From JBEKZQ01 sp049509675 (GTDB lineage Bacteria; Planctomycetota; Planctomycetia; Pirellulales; Thermoguttaceae), in assembly GCA_049509675.1 (NCBI GenBank), contig JBEKZQ010000009.1, forward strand, positions 1 through 33,658: a DNA stretch of 33,658 nt. Direction: 5' to 3'. Every line of letters begins with the position of its first letter. Position 1 is the stretch's first letter. The notes under the pieces are model-generated. The model did no database searches and had not been told where the DNA came from. It was given only the letters and a program-made list of their open reading frames with translations. Shown in pieces: positions 22,809 through 32,400 of the stretch. Position numbers and translations under genes: made by a program.

Positions 22809-23995
22809 GCATCTACGCAATACTACTGGCGGCGGCGCTCGGCTCGGCGCCGCAAATCCAAGTGCAGCCGCTGGGAGGCCAACCGCTGAGCGGTCAACTG
22901 TTGCAGTTGGACGGTCGCCAACTCACGCTGGGAACGCCCGATGGCCCCCGGCAACTGGACATGGACAAGCTTGCGGGCATCTCGCACGCGGTTGAAGCGG
23001 CCGTGTCGAGGCAGCAGCCCGACGTATGGATCGAGTTGGTCGACGGCTCGACCATCGCCGCCGCAACCTACACGGTCCGAAACGGCCAGGCCAGGCTGAC
23101 GTTTCCGGGCGGCGAAGAGATCCGGATTCCGGTCCGCGCCGTGGCGAACGTGCGCTTTCAAGAACGAAGCCCCGCCGCGGACTTGGAATGGTCGCGGATC
23201 GTGGGACTGAAGATCCAGGCCGATTTGCTGCTCTCGAGCAAGGACGAAGTCCTCGACTACCATAAGGGCGCCATCCGTGACGTGACCGACAAGGCGGTCG
23301 ATTTCGACCTGGAGGGCGAGGCCGTGGCCGTGAAGCGAAGCAAGATTTACGGCCTGATCTATTACCATGCCGACGAAGGCCCGCAGCCTGAGGCCTCCGC
23401 GGCCGTCACCGACTCCGGCGGCTCGCGCTGGTCGGCCCGCGTGCTTTCCTTTTCGGGCAAATGGCAGTGGACCACTCCCTGCGGCGTTACCGTCACCCGG
23501 GCCCCGGAGCAAGTGGCCCAGGTTGATCTGTCGTTGGGCAAGATCGTCTACCTGAGCGATCTGAAAGCAGAAGCCGTCCATTACACGCCCTTCTTCGCAT
23601 TGGAGAAAGAGTCTCCGCTGCGACTGGAATTCTTTCGCCCGCGCTACGACCAGAATTTCGAGGCCAAGACGCTGCGCATCGATGGCCGGCAGTTCCGCAA
23701 GGGACTGTCGGTCCACAGCCGCACCGAGTTGATTTACACCCTTCCCGGTCGCTTCAGCCGCCTTGAGGCTACGGCCGGCATCGACGACGACGTCCGTCCG
23801 CGCGGCGCCGTCCGCCTGGTGATCCAGGGCAACGACAAGGTGCTGTTGGAGACCACGCTTTCGGGCAATGATCCGCCCAGACCGCTCCAGGTGGACCTTA
23901 CGGGCGTGCGCCGGCTGACCATCCTGGCCGATTTTGCCCGGGACCTGGACATCGGCGGCCTCTTGGACTTGGGCGACGCGAGGATCATCAAGTGA
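22805..23995 (+). CDS. Exported NPCBM-domain protein
   Basis: 396 residues from a GTG that overlaps the previous stop (GTGA); no ATG fits, and MSIYAILLAAALGSAP is a short signal peptide right at the GTG. The N-terminal half is beta-rich with two related segments (QPLSGQLLQLDGRQLTL; VDGSTIAAATYTVRNG). The C-terminal 140 residues match the NPCBM/NEW2 carbohydrate-binding-like module: LRIDGRQFRKGLSVHSRTEL, YTLPGRFSRLEATAGIDDD, VRLVIQGNDKVLLETTL and GLLDLGDARI. NPCBM is known as a putative glycan-binding module. In this operon it may bind cell-surface polysaccharide (inference). Unlike its neighbours, its N-terminus carries no repeat. The stop overlaps the GTG of the protease gene. Confidence 0.85.
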   Translation: MSIYAILLAAALGSAPQIQVQPLGGQPLSGQLLQLDGRQLTLGTPDGPRQLDMDKLAGISHAVEAAVSRQQPDVWIELVDGSTIAAATYTVRNGQARLTFPGGEEIRIPVRAVANVRFQERSPAADLEWSRIVGLKIQADLLLSSKDEVLDYHKGAIRDVTDKAVDFDLEGEAVAVKRSKIYGLIYYHADEGPQPEASAAVTDSGGSRWSARVLSFSGKWQWTTPCGVTVTRAPEQVAQVDLSLGKIVYLSDLKAEAVHYTPFFALEKESPLRLEFFRPRYDQNFEAKTLRIDGRQFRKGLSVHSRTELIYTLPGRFSRLEATAGIDDDVRPRGAVRLVIQGNDKVLLETTLSGNDPPRPLQVDLTGVRRLTILADFARDLDIGGLLDLGDARIIK

Positions 23996-26016
23996 GACAT
24001 CTTTTGGGCATGATCTGGACCGTTGCAAATGGGCGGAAATGCTGCGCAAGCAGTCCCCCTCTCCCTTCGGGAGAGGGCTGGGGTGAGGGGAAGCGCCGTG
24101 GGGCAGGCGGTAGCGGAAGCCACGCATTTTGGCCGTTCGCCCTCACCCTAACCCTCTCCCGGAGGGAGAGGGGATCTATAACCTTCGGCCTAAGCCTCTT
24201 ATTCGTCACGGCCTTCTCGGCTGGAGCGGAAACCGTCTCGCCGCCGCCCGCCGTGCTCCAGGCCGAGGACCAGCGAATCGCGGTGATGGCCCGCGCGAAG
24301 GACGCCGTAGTGGCCATCTTCGCCGCCCGCGGACAGGGCGGCGGGTCCGGCGTGCTCGTCTCCGCCGACGGCTATGTGTTGAGCAACTTCCACGTGGCCC
24401 GGCCCTGCGGAAATGCCATGCAATGCGGACTGCCCGACGGCCGGGTGTACGACGCCGTCGTCGTCGGGCTCGACCCCACGGGCGACGTGGCCCTGATCAA
24501 GCTCCTGGGCCGCGACGACTTTCCCCACGCCGAACTGGGCGACAGCGATCAACTCCGCCCCGGCGATTGGGTGTTTGCCATGGGCAACCCTTTCCTGCTG
24601 GCCGCCGACTTCCAACCCACCGTGACCTACGGCATCGTTTCCGGGCTGCACCGCTATCAATACCCGGACGGCACCCTGCTGGAGTACACGGATTGCATTC
24701 AAACCGACGCCTCGATCAACCCCGGCAACTCGGGCGGCCCGCTGTTTGACGTGCAAGGCCGGTTGATCGGCATCAACGGCCGTTGCTCCTTCGAGAAACG
24801 CGGGCGGGTGAACGTGGGCGTGGGCTATGCCGTCTCGATCAATCAGATCAAGAACTTCCTGGGCGTGCTGCGCAGCGGACGGATCGTCGATCATGCCACC
24901 ATGGGCACGCGCGTCAGCAGCGACGACAGCGGCCGCGTGGTGGTCAGCGAAATCCTGGAAACATCCGACGCCTATCGCCGCGGCCTGCGCTACGACGACG
25001 AGATCGTCAGTTTCGGCGGCCGGACCATCTCCACCGCCAATGGCTTCAAGAACATCCTGGGCATCTTTCCCAAGGGCTGGCGGGTGCCGCTGAGTTATCG
25101 CCGCGAAGGGAAACGCTACGACGTGCTGGTGCGGCTCTCGGGCGTCCACAGTCAGCAGGACCTGCTGGAAAAGACGCTGGGCCGGCCGCCCGAACTGATG
25201 CCGTTGCCCAAGCCGGGCGAGCGGCCGGAGCCGAAGGACCGCGGCAAGGGCCCACCCAAGCCGCCCCAGACGCCGCCCGACGACCTGCCCCGGCTCGTGC
25301 CGGGCCCCGCCGCGCCAATGCCGGAAAGCGTCAAGAAGTGCTTCCGCGAGAAATCGGGGTTCGCCAACTACTACTTCAACGAGCTCGAACAACAGCGCGT
25401 CTGGAAGGCCTGGACGGCCCGCGCCAAGTTTGCCGGACTCGGCGGCACGTGGACCATCAGCGGCCCGCTGGAATCGGGCGGCACGTTCCGCTGCGAGCTC
25501 GGCGACGACGGCGGCCGGTTCAAGCGTTCCCCCGTCAATGGCGCCGCCGCGGACGACGTGAAGTGGACGGCCGGCACGGATTTCTCCACCTCGCTCCTGC
25601 CGGCCCACAGCGGCGGTCTGCTCCCCGCTCTCTATCTCTGGCGCCGCCTGGCCCTTGAGGGCCTGGCCCATTTTGGCGAGTTGTATTACTACGGCACGGC
25701 CCCCGTGCCCGGCGGCGAAGGCCAGGCCGACGTGTTGGTCGGCCAGTACAAACACGTCGAATGTCGGTTCTATTTTGATCGAGCCCAGGGACAACTGGTC
25801 GCCGTGGAAATGTACCCCGACGCAGAAGCCGATCCCTGCGAGATCCGTTTTTCCGAGTTTCGCGACGTGCAAGGCCGGTCCTTGCCGGCACGCATGGAAG
25901 TGCGCACGGGTGACGACCTGTATGGCGTTTTTTCGCTGGCCCAATGCACGGTGGGAACAGGAGAGCAGAAGAGCAGAGGAACAGGTGAGCCAGCGGGGAC
26001 CAGCGGGGGCAAATAA
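23992..26016 (+). CDS. HtrA-like S1C serine protease with PDZ, intact triad, repeat-derived leader
   Basis: 674 residues from a GTG overlapping the previous stop (GTGA). The chymotrypsin-like domain has a complete triad: H134 in LSNFHVA, D165 in PTGDVALIKL and S247 in NPGNSGGPLFD. One PDZ domain spans about 320-390 (VVSEILETSDAYRRGLRYDDE). A Pro-rich linker leads to a C-terminal beta-rich domain of about 220 residues that I cannot name (from KKCFREKSGFANYYFNE). The signal core FGLSLLFVTAFSAGA lies only at about 65-79. Residues about 21-61 are encoded by two family B repeats (SPPLPSGEGWGEG; LTLTLSRRERG), and no ATG, GTG or TTG lies between them and the core, so the repeat is probably translated. 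It is a periplasmic quality-control protease by family. Confidence 0.88.
   Translation: MRHLLGMIWTVANGRKCCASSPPLPSGEGWGEGKRRGAGGSGSHAFWPFALTLTLSRRERGSITFGLSLLFVTAFSAGAETVSPPPAVLQAEDQRIAVMARAKDAVVAIFAARGQGGGSGVLVSADGYVLSNFHVARPCGNAMQCGLPDGRVYDAVVVGLDPTGDVALIKLLGRDDFPHAELGDSDQLRPGDWVFAMGNPFLLAADFQPTVTYGIVSGLHRYQYPDGTLLEYTDCIQTDASINPGNSGGPLFDVQGRLIGINGRCSFEKRGRVNVGVGYAVSINQIKNFLGVLRSGRIVDHATMGTRVSSDDSGRVVVSEILETSDAYRRGLRYDDEIVSFGGRTISTANGFKNILGIFPKGWRVPLSYRREGKRYDVLVRLSGVHSQQDLLEKTLGRPPELMPLPKPGERPEPKDRGKGPPKPPQTPPDDLPRLVPGPAAPMPESVKKCFREKSGFANYYFNELEQQRVWKAWTARAKFAGLGGTWTISGPLESGGTFRCELGDDGGRFKRSPVNGAAADDVKWTAGTDFSTSLLPAHSGGLLPALYLWRRLALEGLAHFGELYYYGTAPVPGGEGQADVLVGQYKHVECRFYFDRAQGQLVAVEMYPDAEADPCEIRFSEFRDVQGRSLPARMEVRTGDDLYGVFSLAQCTVGTGEQKSRGTGEPAGTSGGK
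24054..24173. repeat. Family B inverted pair inside the protease leader
   Basis: The copy at about 24054-24090 (CCCTTCGGGAGAGGGCTGGG, then GTGAGGGG) faces an inverted copy at about 24140-24173 (CCCTCACCCTAACCCTCTCC, then CGGAGGGAGAGGGG). Both lie in the reading frame of the downstream protease gene, between its GTG and the signal-peptide core. Confidence 0.88.
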
Positions 26017-27257
26017 TGGTGAGATCATTGCTAATTACTCCCCTCTCCCCTTTCGGGAGAGGGGTCGGGGGTGAGGGGGAATCGCGGCCAGGAGTCCCCC
26101 TCTCCCTCCGGGAGATGGTTGGGGTGAGGGGGCCTTGCGAAAGAGAGGGGATTCAGGACGCCCCGCCTTGCCTCACTAACCCTCTCCCGGAGGGAGAGGG
26201 GAACTGGAATCGACGTTCTTCGCTTGTCCAGGTCGTGATGCTGATGCTTTTGTTGTTGGCCCCGGCGGCGCGGGCCGCCGATACGCCCCTGCCGCACCCG
26301 GCCGGCCACGCGATCCGCCAGGCCCAGGCCCGGGTGGTCAAAATCTACGGCGCCGGCGGATACCGCGGCATGGAACCGTATCAGAGCGGGCTGCTGATTT
26401 CTTCCGATGGTCTCATCCTTACCGTGTGGAGTTATGTTCTGGACACCGACCACATCACGGCCACGCTCGACGACGGCCGCAAGTTCGAGGCGAAGTTCCT
26501 CGGCGCCGATCCCCGCTTGGAAGTGGCCGTGCTGAAGATCGAGGCCGGCGACCTGCCCTGCTTCGATCTGGCCGAAACGCCGACCCTGGAGAGCGGGGCG
26601 GGCGTTTTCGCCGTGAGCAACCTCTTTGGCGTGGCCACCGGCGATGAGCCGGCCAGCGTGCAGCGCGGCACCGTTTCGGTCGTGACGCATCTGGAGGCGC
26701 GGCACGGCGTCTTTGAAACCCCCTACCACGGCCTGGTGTACGTGCTCGACGTGACTACGAACAACCCCGGCGCCGCGGGCGGGGCCCTGATCACCCGCCG
26801 CGGCCAACTGGCCGCCTTGCTCGGCAAGGAATTGCGCAACTCCTTGAATAACACCTGGCTGAACTACGCCGTGCCCGTCGGCGAGCTGCGCGAGTCGGTC
26901 GAGGCGATCCGCGCCGGGAAGTTTGCCGCGCGGCCCGAACAATCGCCGGAAAAGACGCCCAGCCGGCCTATGCTGCTGGCGACCCTCGGCATCGTGCTGG
27001 TGCCCGAGGTGCTCGAGCGCACGCCGGCCTACGTGGACCAGGTTCGGCCCGGCTCGGCCGCCGCCCGCGCCGGGCTGCGCCCCGACGACCTCATCATCCT
27101 GGTGGGCAGCCACCTGACCGCTTCCTGCAAGGCGCTGCGCGGCGAATTGGCGTGGATCGATCGTGAAGACCGCCTGCCGTTGACGATCCTCCGCGGTCAG
27201 GATCTCGTGGAAGTGCAATTGCAACTCAGCGACGAAGAAAAGCAGGCTGCGCCATGA
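26016..27257 (+). CDS. Catalytically dead HtrA-like paralogue with PDZ, repeat-derived leader
   Basis: 413 residues; the ATG shares one base with the preceding stop (TAATG). It aligns by eye with the protease upstream, but all three catalytic residues are replaced: the His position is S139 (GLILTVWSYV), the Asp position is E169 (DPRLEVAVLKI) and the nucleophile position is A254 (NPGAAGGAL). The fold landmarks around them are kept. One PDZ spans about 327-405 (VRPGSAAARAGLRPDDLI). The signal core VVMLMLLLLAPAARA is at about 73-87. Residues about 9-63 come from three family B repeats. Starting at internal GTG/ATG codons (26235/26238) is possible but would leave no basic n-region. It is probably a binding or regulatory partner of the active protease. 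Confidence 0.85.
   Translation: MVRSLLITPLSPFGRGVGGEGESRPGVPLSLREMVGVRGPCEREGIQDAPPCLTNPLPEGEGNWNRRSSLVQVVMLMLLLLAPAARAADTPLPHPAGHAIRQAQARVVKIYGAGGYRGMEPYQSGLLISSDGLILTVWSYVLDTDHITATLDDGRKFEAKFLGADPRLEVAVLKIEAGDLPCFDLAETPTLESGAGVFAVSNLFGVATGDEPASVQRGTVSVVTHLEARHGVFETPYHGLVYVLDVTTNNPGAAGGALITRRGQLAALLGKELRNSLNNTWLNYAVPVGELRESVEAIRAGKFAARPEQSPEKTPSRPMLLATLGIVLVPEVLERTPAYVDQVRPGSAAARAGLRPDDLIILVGSHLTASCKALRGELAWIDREDRLPLTILRGQDLVEVQLQLSDEEKQAAP
26040..26202. repeat. Three family B repeats inside the pseudoprotease leader
   Basis: Copies lie at about 26040-26079 (CCCTTTCGGGAGAGGGGTCG), 26095-26132 (CCCTCCGGGAGATGGTTGGG) and, inverted, 26171-26202 (CCCTCTCCCGGAGGGAGAGG). They are read in different frames and orientations (SPFGRGVGGEG, LSLREMVGVRG, NPLPEGEGN), and none introduces a stop in the used frame. 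Confidence 0.87.
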
Positions 27258-29413
27258 TGAATCCTGTTGGCGATCCTTCCTTCCCGGTAAGCGTTCACAG
27301 GGGACTGTCCCGATTTTCGCGGCGCGAGTCGTGTCGATTGACAAACAAGCGTTTTCGCCGCGAAAATGGGACTGTCCCCCTTGCGGCGCCGAAGGGGACA
27401 GGTCCATGTTTTCGGTCGACGACTGGTTGGCCAACGCAAGGTGGTTTGGCCGAAAAATGGACCAGTCCCCGGCTGGCCTTACTGCTGGCGTGCCTTGTTT
27501 TGGCCCCCGCGCCGGCCCGCGGCGACGATGATCTTGAATTGCTTGAGCATCAGGCCTTGGCGGCCGCCGCCGCCCGCGTGGCCCCGTCCGTCCTGCGCAT
27601 CGAGACGGTGGGCGGCCTGGAACGCGTGGACCAGGTGCTCTTCGGCACCGGTCCGACCACCGGGCTGGTGATCGACGCCCAGGGCTATATCGTCTCCAGC
27701 GCGTTCAACTTCGTGAACAAGCCGGCCTCGATCCTGGTCCGCCTTCCCGACGGCGCCCGCAAGCCGGCCAGGCTGATCGCCACGGACCACAACCGCATGT
27801 TCGTGCTGCTGAAGGTCCAGAGCGATCGGCCCTTGCCGGTTCCCGAGTTCGCGCCGCCGAGCGAGACGCGCGTCGGCCAGTGGTGCGTGGTCCTGGGCCG
27901 GACCTTCGAGGGCGACCGGCCCAACCTTTCCGTAGGAATCCTCAGCGCGAAGGGGCGGGTCTGGGGCAAGGCCCTGCAATACGATGCCGCCGCCTCGCCC
28001 AGCAACTACGGCGGCCCGCTGGTCGATCTCCGCGGCCGCGTCCTGGGCCTGGTCGTCCCGCTCTCGCCGCAGTCCAACGAGGAGATCGCGGGCGTGGAAT
28101 GGTACGACTCGGGCATCGGCTTCGCCATACCGATCGACGAACTCCGGCAGATCCTTCCTGAAATGAAGAAAGGCAAGGACCTGTACCCCGGCCTGGCCGG
28201 TTTCCATCCCAAATCGCCGAGTCTTTATACGGGCGATTCGCTCTTGTCGGCCTGTCATCCCCGCTCGCCTGCCGCCAAGGCCGGTTTCAAGAGCGGCGAT
28301 CGCATCGTCGAGATCAACGGCCGCAAGATCACCCGGGCCGGCGACATCAAGACCGAGATCGGCCAGCATTACGCCGGCCAGAAGATCACCGTCACGGCCC
28401 TGCGCGGCAAGGAACAGTTCAAGGCCGAGCTGGAATTGGTCCCCAAGCTGGAGCCCTATGAGCATCCGTTTCTGGGCATCCTGCCGCTGCGCAGCCCGGA
28501 CGAGCGGTCGGGCGTGGCCGTGCGTTACGTGTATCCCGGCAGTCCGGCCGCGGCGGCCCACGTCGAGCCCGGCGACACGCTCGTGGCATGGGCCGGCAAA
28601 CCGATCGACAACCGCAACCGGCTGCGCGAAGCGATTGCCCAACTGGAGCCCGGCCAGCAAGTGCCGCTGGCGGTCGGCCATGCCGGCCAGACGCACACCG
28701 CAGCGGTGAAGCTCGATCACTTGCCCGACGCTCTTCCGCCCGCGAGCCTGCCGCCGGCCCGCGTTTCGCTTGCTGCCAGCGGCGGACAGCGGCCGGCGCG
28801 GGGCGTCATGCCGCTGCGCGTGGCGGAGTTCAAGAACGAAATTCTGGGCTACGTCCCCGCGGCCTACGATCCGGCCGTGCCGCATGGTATCGTGGTCTAC
28901 CTGCAGCCGTCCGGCGCCGCCGAGCAGAAGGACCTTTTGACCCATTGGAAGCCGCTTTGCGACCGGCACGACCTGATCTTCGTAGCGCCCAAGCCGGCCC
29001 ACAACGGCGATTGGACCTCGGACGACGTCACGTTGGTCGAGAAACTGGTGCGGCAGTTGCAGTCCGGCTACGCGATCGACGCCGCCCGGGTGGTCGTCAT
29101 GGGCCGCGAGACGGGCGGCGCCTTGGCCTACCAGGCGGCCTTCCGCCAGCGCGACCTGTTCCGCGCCGTGGTGGCCGTCAACGCCATGCTGACTGTGCCC
29201 CCGCCGGACAACGATCCGCAGTACCGCCTGGCGATCTACTCGATCACGGCCCAGGATTCGCCGCAGAACAAGCTTCAGGAACTGCTCTTGAGCAGGTTTC
29301 GCCAAATGAAGATGCCGGTAACGCAGAAGCCGCTCACGGGCGCGCCGCGCGACCTGCGGCCCGACGAGCTCTCCGAGCTGGCCCGCTGGATCGACATGCT
29401 GGATAGGATTTAG
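27254..29413 (+). CDS. Dead HtrA-like domain, two PDZ domains and nucleophile-less alpha/beta-hydrolase-like domain
   Basis: 719 residues; the ATG overlaps the previous stop (ATGA). The protease-like domain keeps its fold (GLVIDAQGYIVSS, LGRVLGLVVPL) but has F151, M182 and Y252 in place of His, Asp and Ser (SSAFNFV, NRMFVLLKV, SPSNYGGPL). PDZ domains lie at about 327-400 (RSPAAKAGFKSGDRI) and 405-490 (GSPAAAAHVEPGDTL). The C-terminal part, about 530-719, looks like an alpha/beta hydrolase (GIVVYLQPSG, VVVMGRETGGALAYQAA), but the GxSxG serine position is E619. The signal core LALLLACLVLAPAPARG is at 74-90, preceded by about 57 residues encoded by two family A repeats. A TTG at 27446 would give an ordinary signal peptide, so the start is not certain. 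It ends the operon, 28 bases from a convergent gene. Confidence 0.83.
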   Translation: MMNPVGDPSFPVSVHRGLSRFSRRESCRLTNKRFRRENGTVPLAAPKGTGPCFRSTTGWPTQGGLAEKWTSPRLALLLACLVLAPAPARGDDDLELLEHQALAAAAARVAPSVLRIETVGGLERVDQVLFGTGPTTGLVIDAQGYIVSSAFNFVNKPASILVRLPDGARKPARLIATDHNRMFVLLKVQSDRPLPVPEFAPPSETRVGQWCVVLGRTFEGDRPNLSVGILSAKGRVWGKALQYDAAASPSNYGGPLVDLRGRVLGLVVPLSPQSNEEIAGVEWYDSGIGFAIPIDELRQILPEMKKGKDLYPGLAGFHPKSPSLYTGDSLLSACHPRSPAAKAGFKSGDRIVEINGRKITRAGDIKTEIGQHYAGQKITVTALRGKEQFKAELELVPKLEPYEHPFLGILPLRSPDERSGVAVRYVYPGSPAAAAHVEPGDTLVAWAGKPIDNRNRLREAIAQLEPGQQVPLAVGHAGQTHTAAVKLDHLPDALPPASLPPARVSLAASGGQRPARGVMPLRVAEFKNEILGYVPAAYDPAVPHGIVVYLQPSGAAEQKDLLTHWKPLCDRHDLIFVAPKPAHNGDWTSDDVTLVEKLVRQLQSGYAIDAARVVVMGRETGGALAYQAAFRQRDLFRAVVAVNAMLTVPPPDNDPQYRLAIYSITAQDSPQNKLQELLLSRFRQMKMPVTQKPLTGAPRDLRPDELSELARWIDMLDRI
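27299..27380. repeat. Family A palindrome, TTTTCGCGG subtype, in leader
   Basis: The left arm GGGGACTGTCCCGATTTTCG (from 27300, continuing CGGCG) mirrors the right arm CGCCGCGAAAATGGGACTGT ending CCCC at 27379. It is the same subtype as the copies inside the VWA and DUF4175-like genes. It lies in the reading frame, 42 bases after the ATG. Confidence 0.87.
27392..27471. repeat. Family A palindrome, GGTCCATGTTTTCGG subtype, in leader
   Basis: An 80-base palindrome from AAGGGGACAGGTCCATG to AAAAATGGACCAGTCCCC, following the previous copy after 11 bases. It closely matches the reverse complement of 1490-1570 and the partial copy at 1-71. It ends immediately before the signal-peptide core. Confidence 0.87.
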
Positions 29414-29441
29414 CCCGGGACAAGGCTCTCACCTGCACGAA

Positions 29442-32400
29442 TCACCACAAAGCGAGCACGGAATCGGCCGCCAGGAGCAAGGGGCCAACTTTCTTGGCCG
29501 CGGCCTGGCGGACCGCTACCCGCGCTATCGTCGTCGCCAACAAGGCGTTGGTCGAGGTTGTGGAACCACTGGACTTCGGCGCCACGGCCTGCGCGAGCAC
29601 CGTGTCGCGGGCAGTTGCCGCAACGGCATTGGTCACCAGGGGAGGCGTGGTTACCGAACTACTCAGGATCGGCGAATCAATCGTACTCATCTCGCTCCGC
29701 GAGATGGAATTCAGCACGCGGAGCGTGGTGACCGGTTTCGATAATAGGACAGTTACTGCTTCGCCGATCATCAGTGAAGCCGATCGCGATGCGGAGCCAC
29801 TGGTCGTCAACATGGCACCGGCTGGCTTCGTCTGGATCGGGGCCGGAGCAGCTTCTGTATGTGCGAAGGGGGCCGCTTCGCTCGTCACGAGAGCCGGCGC
29901 GGCGATGGCGGCACTGGCGGAGAGACCAGGCATTTCGTTCGCGCCGGACTGGGAAATATCTGCGGCGAAGGCAAACGTATCTGCCGTGACAGACCCCCCG
30001 CCGCCGGCGAAGTTCAGCACCAGGTTGCCACCCGCGAAAGTAACGCTGCCGGCGGGCGGAAGCGCGGCAGTATCGGAAACAGTCAGCGAGCCCGCGGCCA
30101 AGGTGGTGCCGCGGCTGTAGTTGTTCGGATTGGACAGCGTCACGTTGCCGGGACCGGTTATTATCAGGCCGCCGGCCCCGTCATAGGTTAGGCCGCCAGT
30201 CGGGATCGGGTTACCGGCGGTGGAGTCGATGGTGAGGTTGGCAGCGCCGCTGCTGGGAGCGGTTATCTCAATGTTCGATACACTTGCCGGCGTCCGCGCC
30301 GCGAGCACATCGGTCGTCGTGCCTGTCGTGTAGACATGCAAATTGCCGTCGCTGCCCAACGTCAGAGTCAAGCCGGCCGCGGTCCAGACGCTTCCAGGCA
30401 CGACGAGCGGCGTGGCAAACGCGACGTCGTCGAGCCAGGCGGCATCGCTGCCCGCCGGCAGACCGGTTCCCCTGGCAAAGATCCAGGAGAAGGTGTGTTG
30501 TCCGGCGGAGACGTTATAGAACGACTGCTGCCAGGGCACTGCGCCGGACCATTGGTTGGCAGTCGTGCCATCGATTGCGAAGCTGAGCGCGCCGCTTGCG
30601 GAGGCCGAGGAGACGCTGCTCCAGAACGAAAGGACGCCGGCCGGCACGGTGAGCGTTACGCTCAGCGTGCTGCTGCTTGCTGCGCCGATCGCTCCCGATT
30701 GCGCGGCGTAGCTGCCGGAGTGTACGGTACTGCTCTCGACAGCCCAGTTCGAGGCGGTGCCGGCATTCGACAACTGCCAGGGCCACGCCGCGAAATCGCC
30801 GGTCTCGAAGCCATCGGCCATCCGCATTGCGACGTTGAAAGGATCAAGCTTCTGCTGCGCGAAAACCAGCCAGGCGGTGGCGCTAGCGCTCAGCCGGGCA
30901 TCGTACGTAGCGCCCAGAAAGGAATCTGCCAAATCATCGCTGGAAGCTGCCACGACGCCATAACCGTCCTTATTGGGATGATTGAGTTCGGCATATTCCA
31001 CGTCTTGCAGCGCCGTCGCATACTTGGTTGTGTTGCCCTGAACGGCATAGAGCACGGCCGCTTGTCCAGTCCCTTCGAACCATACATCGTTCGTCGCGGT
31101 TTGCTCATTGCTATACTTGAAGCCGGAAAAGGCCCCGTCCGTGGCTTGAAGATTGGTTTCGGCCCAGCTCAGCGGTTTGCTCCAGTCGATGGCGCCAACG
31201 TATTGTCCTGAGAGCGGCAATGCCAGGGAGGCCCAAAGCTGGACATCCAGAGGAACGGACGACTCATTGATCGTGTCGCCCGCAGCGGTTCCCGTCCAAA
31301 ACTTGCCCCCCGTGGAGTCGTACATGTCCATTACGAAGTTTCCGGCGTACGAGGCCCGCGCGGCATACGTCGGAGCAGCGGAGTTGTTTTGTCCCGCCAG
31401 TGCGATCGCCAGTTCCCGATTGAGCGCGAATAGATCGATATTGTGCTCCGTCGATCTCCAGGTGTATGCCGTGCCATGAGTGTCGAATCCGCCGTAATAT
31501 CCCCCCAGCGTCCCAGTAGCCTTGAGATCCGTCTCGGCCCAATCGCTGACGGCGCGTGCCGCATTGAGATAGCTGAGGGTCCCCGTATTGCCATAGAGAT
31601 CGATGAGCGCCAGCCCGAACCAGGCATTGTCACCCAGCGTTTGCGTGTCGTCCCACGGACTCAAGGGCGTGCCGTTGCCATCGAGCACGTGACCGCTGTT
31701 GCGCTGGTTGTAGTAGGAGCCGTCGGACCGGACTGTCGCAATGCACGCCGCGGCGATCTGGCCGGCCGTGGTTTGGGCCGTAGCATCGCCGGTCGCCAGC
31801 AGCGCCATGATCGCCACGGCGTTGTCGTAGAGGTACGAGTGGCCGGGATAGACGTACGTGTCGCGATAGGTCGTGTCGTCGCTCGGGGTTCGCGCTAGAT
31901 AGGATTGGACGATGCGCAGCGGGTCGTACCCGTCGGTGTCGATCCGCACCTCGTCTACCCAGAAACTCTTGTTCCCGGAAGGGAGACCGTCACCCATGAC
32001 GAACTGCACGGCCGTTAGATCCGAGGGCTTCAGTCCCTGCGGCAGGCTGACGTAGTCGTAGGCGGAGGGCGAGGTGGAAGTCCACGAGGCAGGGAGGGTG
32101 ACCTGCTTGGTGAAATAGGCGCCGGAAACGGTGTATACGTTCACCGTGATCTGCTCGCCGGCCGTGTCGCCCTTGGCCATGAACCGCACCGTGTGTGCAT
32201 AACCGAGATCGGAGATGTCGCGGGGCCGATTCGCCAGGTTCGGACCAATGCCAAATTGGAAGTAGCCGTTGACGCCGGTCCCGTCCCAGGTTGCCTTCAT
32301 GCTGGTCAGGCCGAACCCCGCATCCGGGTCGTCTCCGTTGAGAGTCAGGCGGACGCAACTATCGATGTTGCAGTAGTCGCCTCCGGCATAATAGTCGGTG

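Noticed and set aside
26040..26202. CRISPR array (several similar units in a row)
   Set aside because: Units differ in orientation and sequence, spacers are irregular and only three are present; they are dispersed family B repeats also found at 19807 and 24054.
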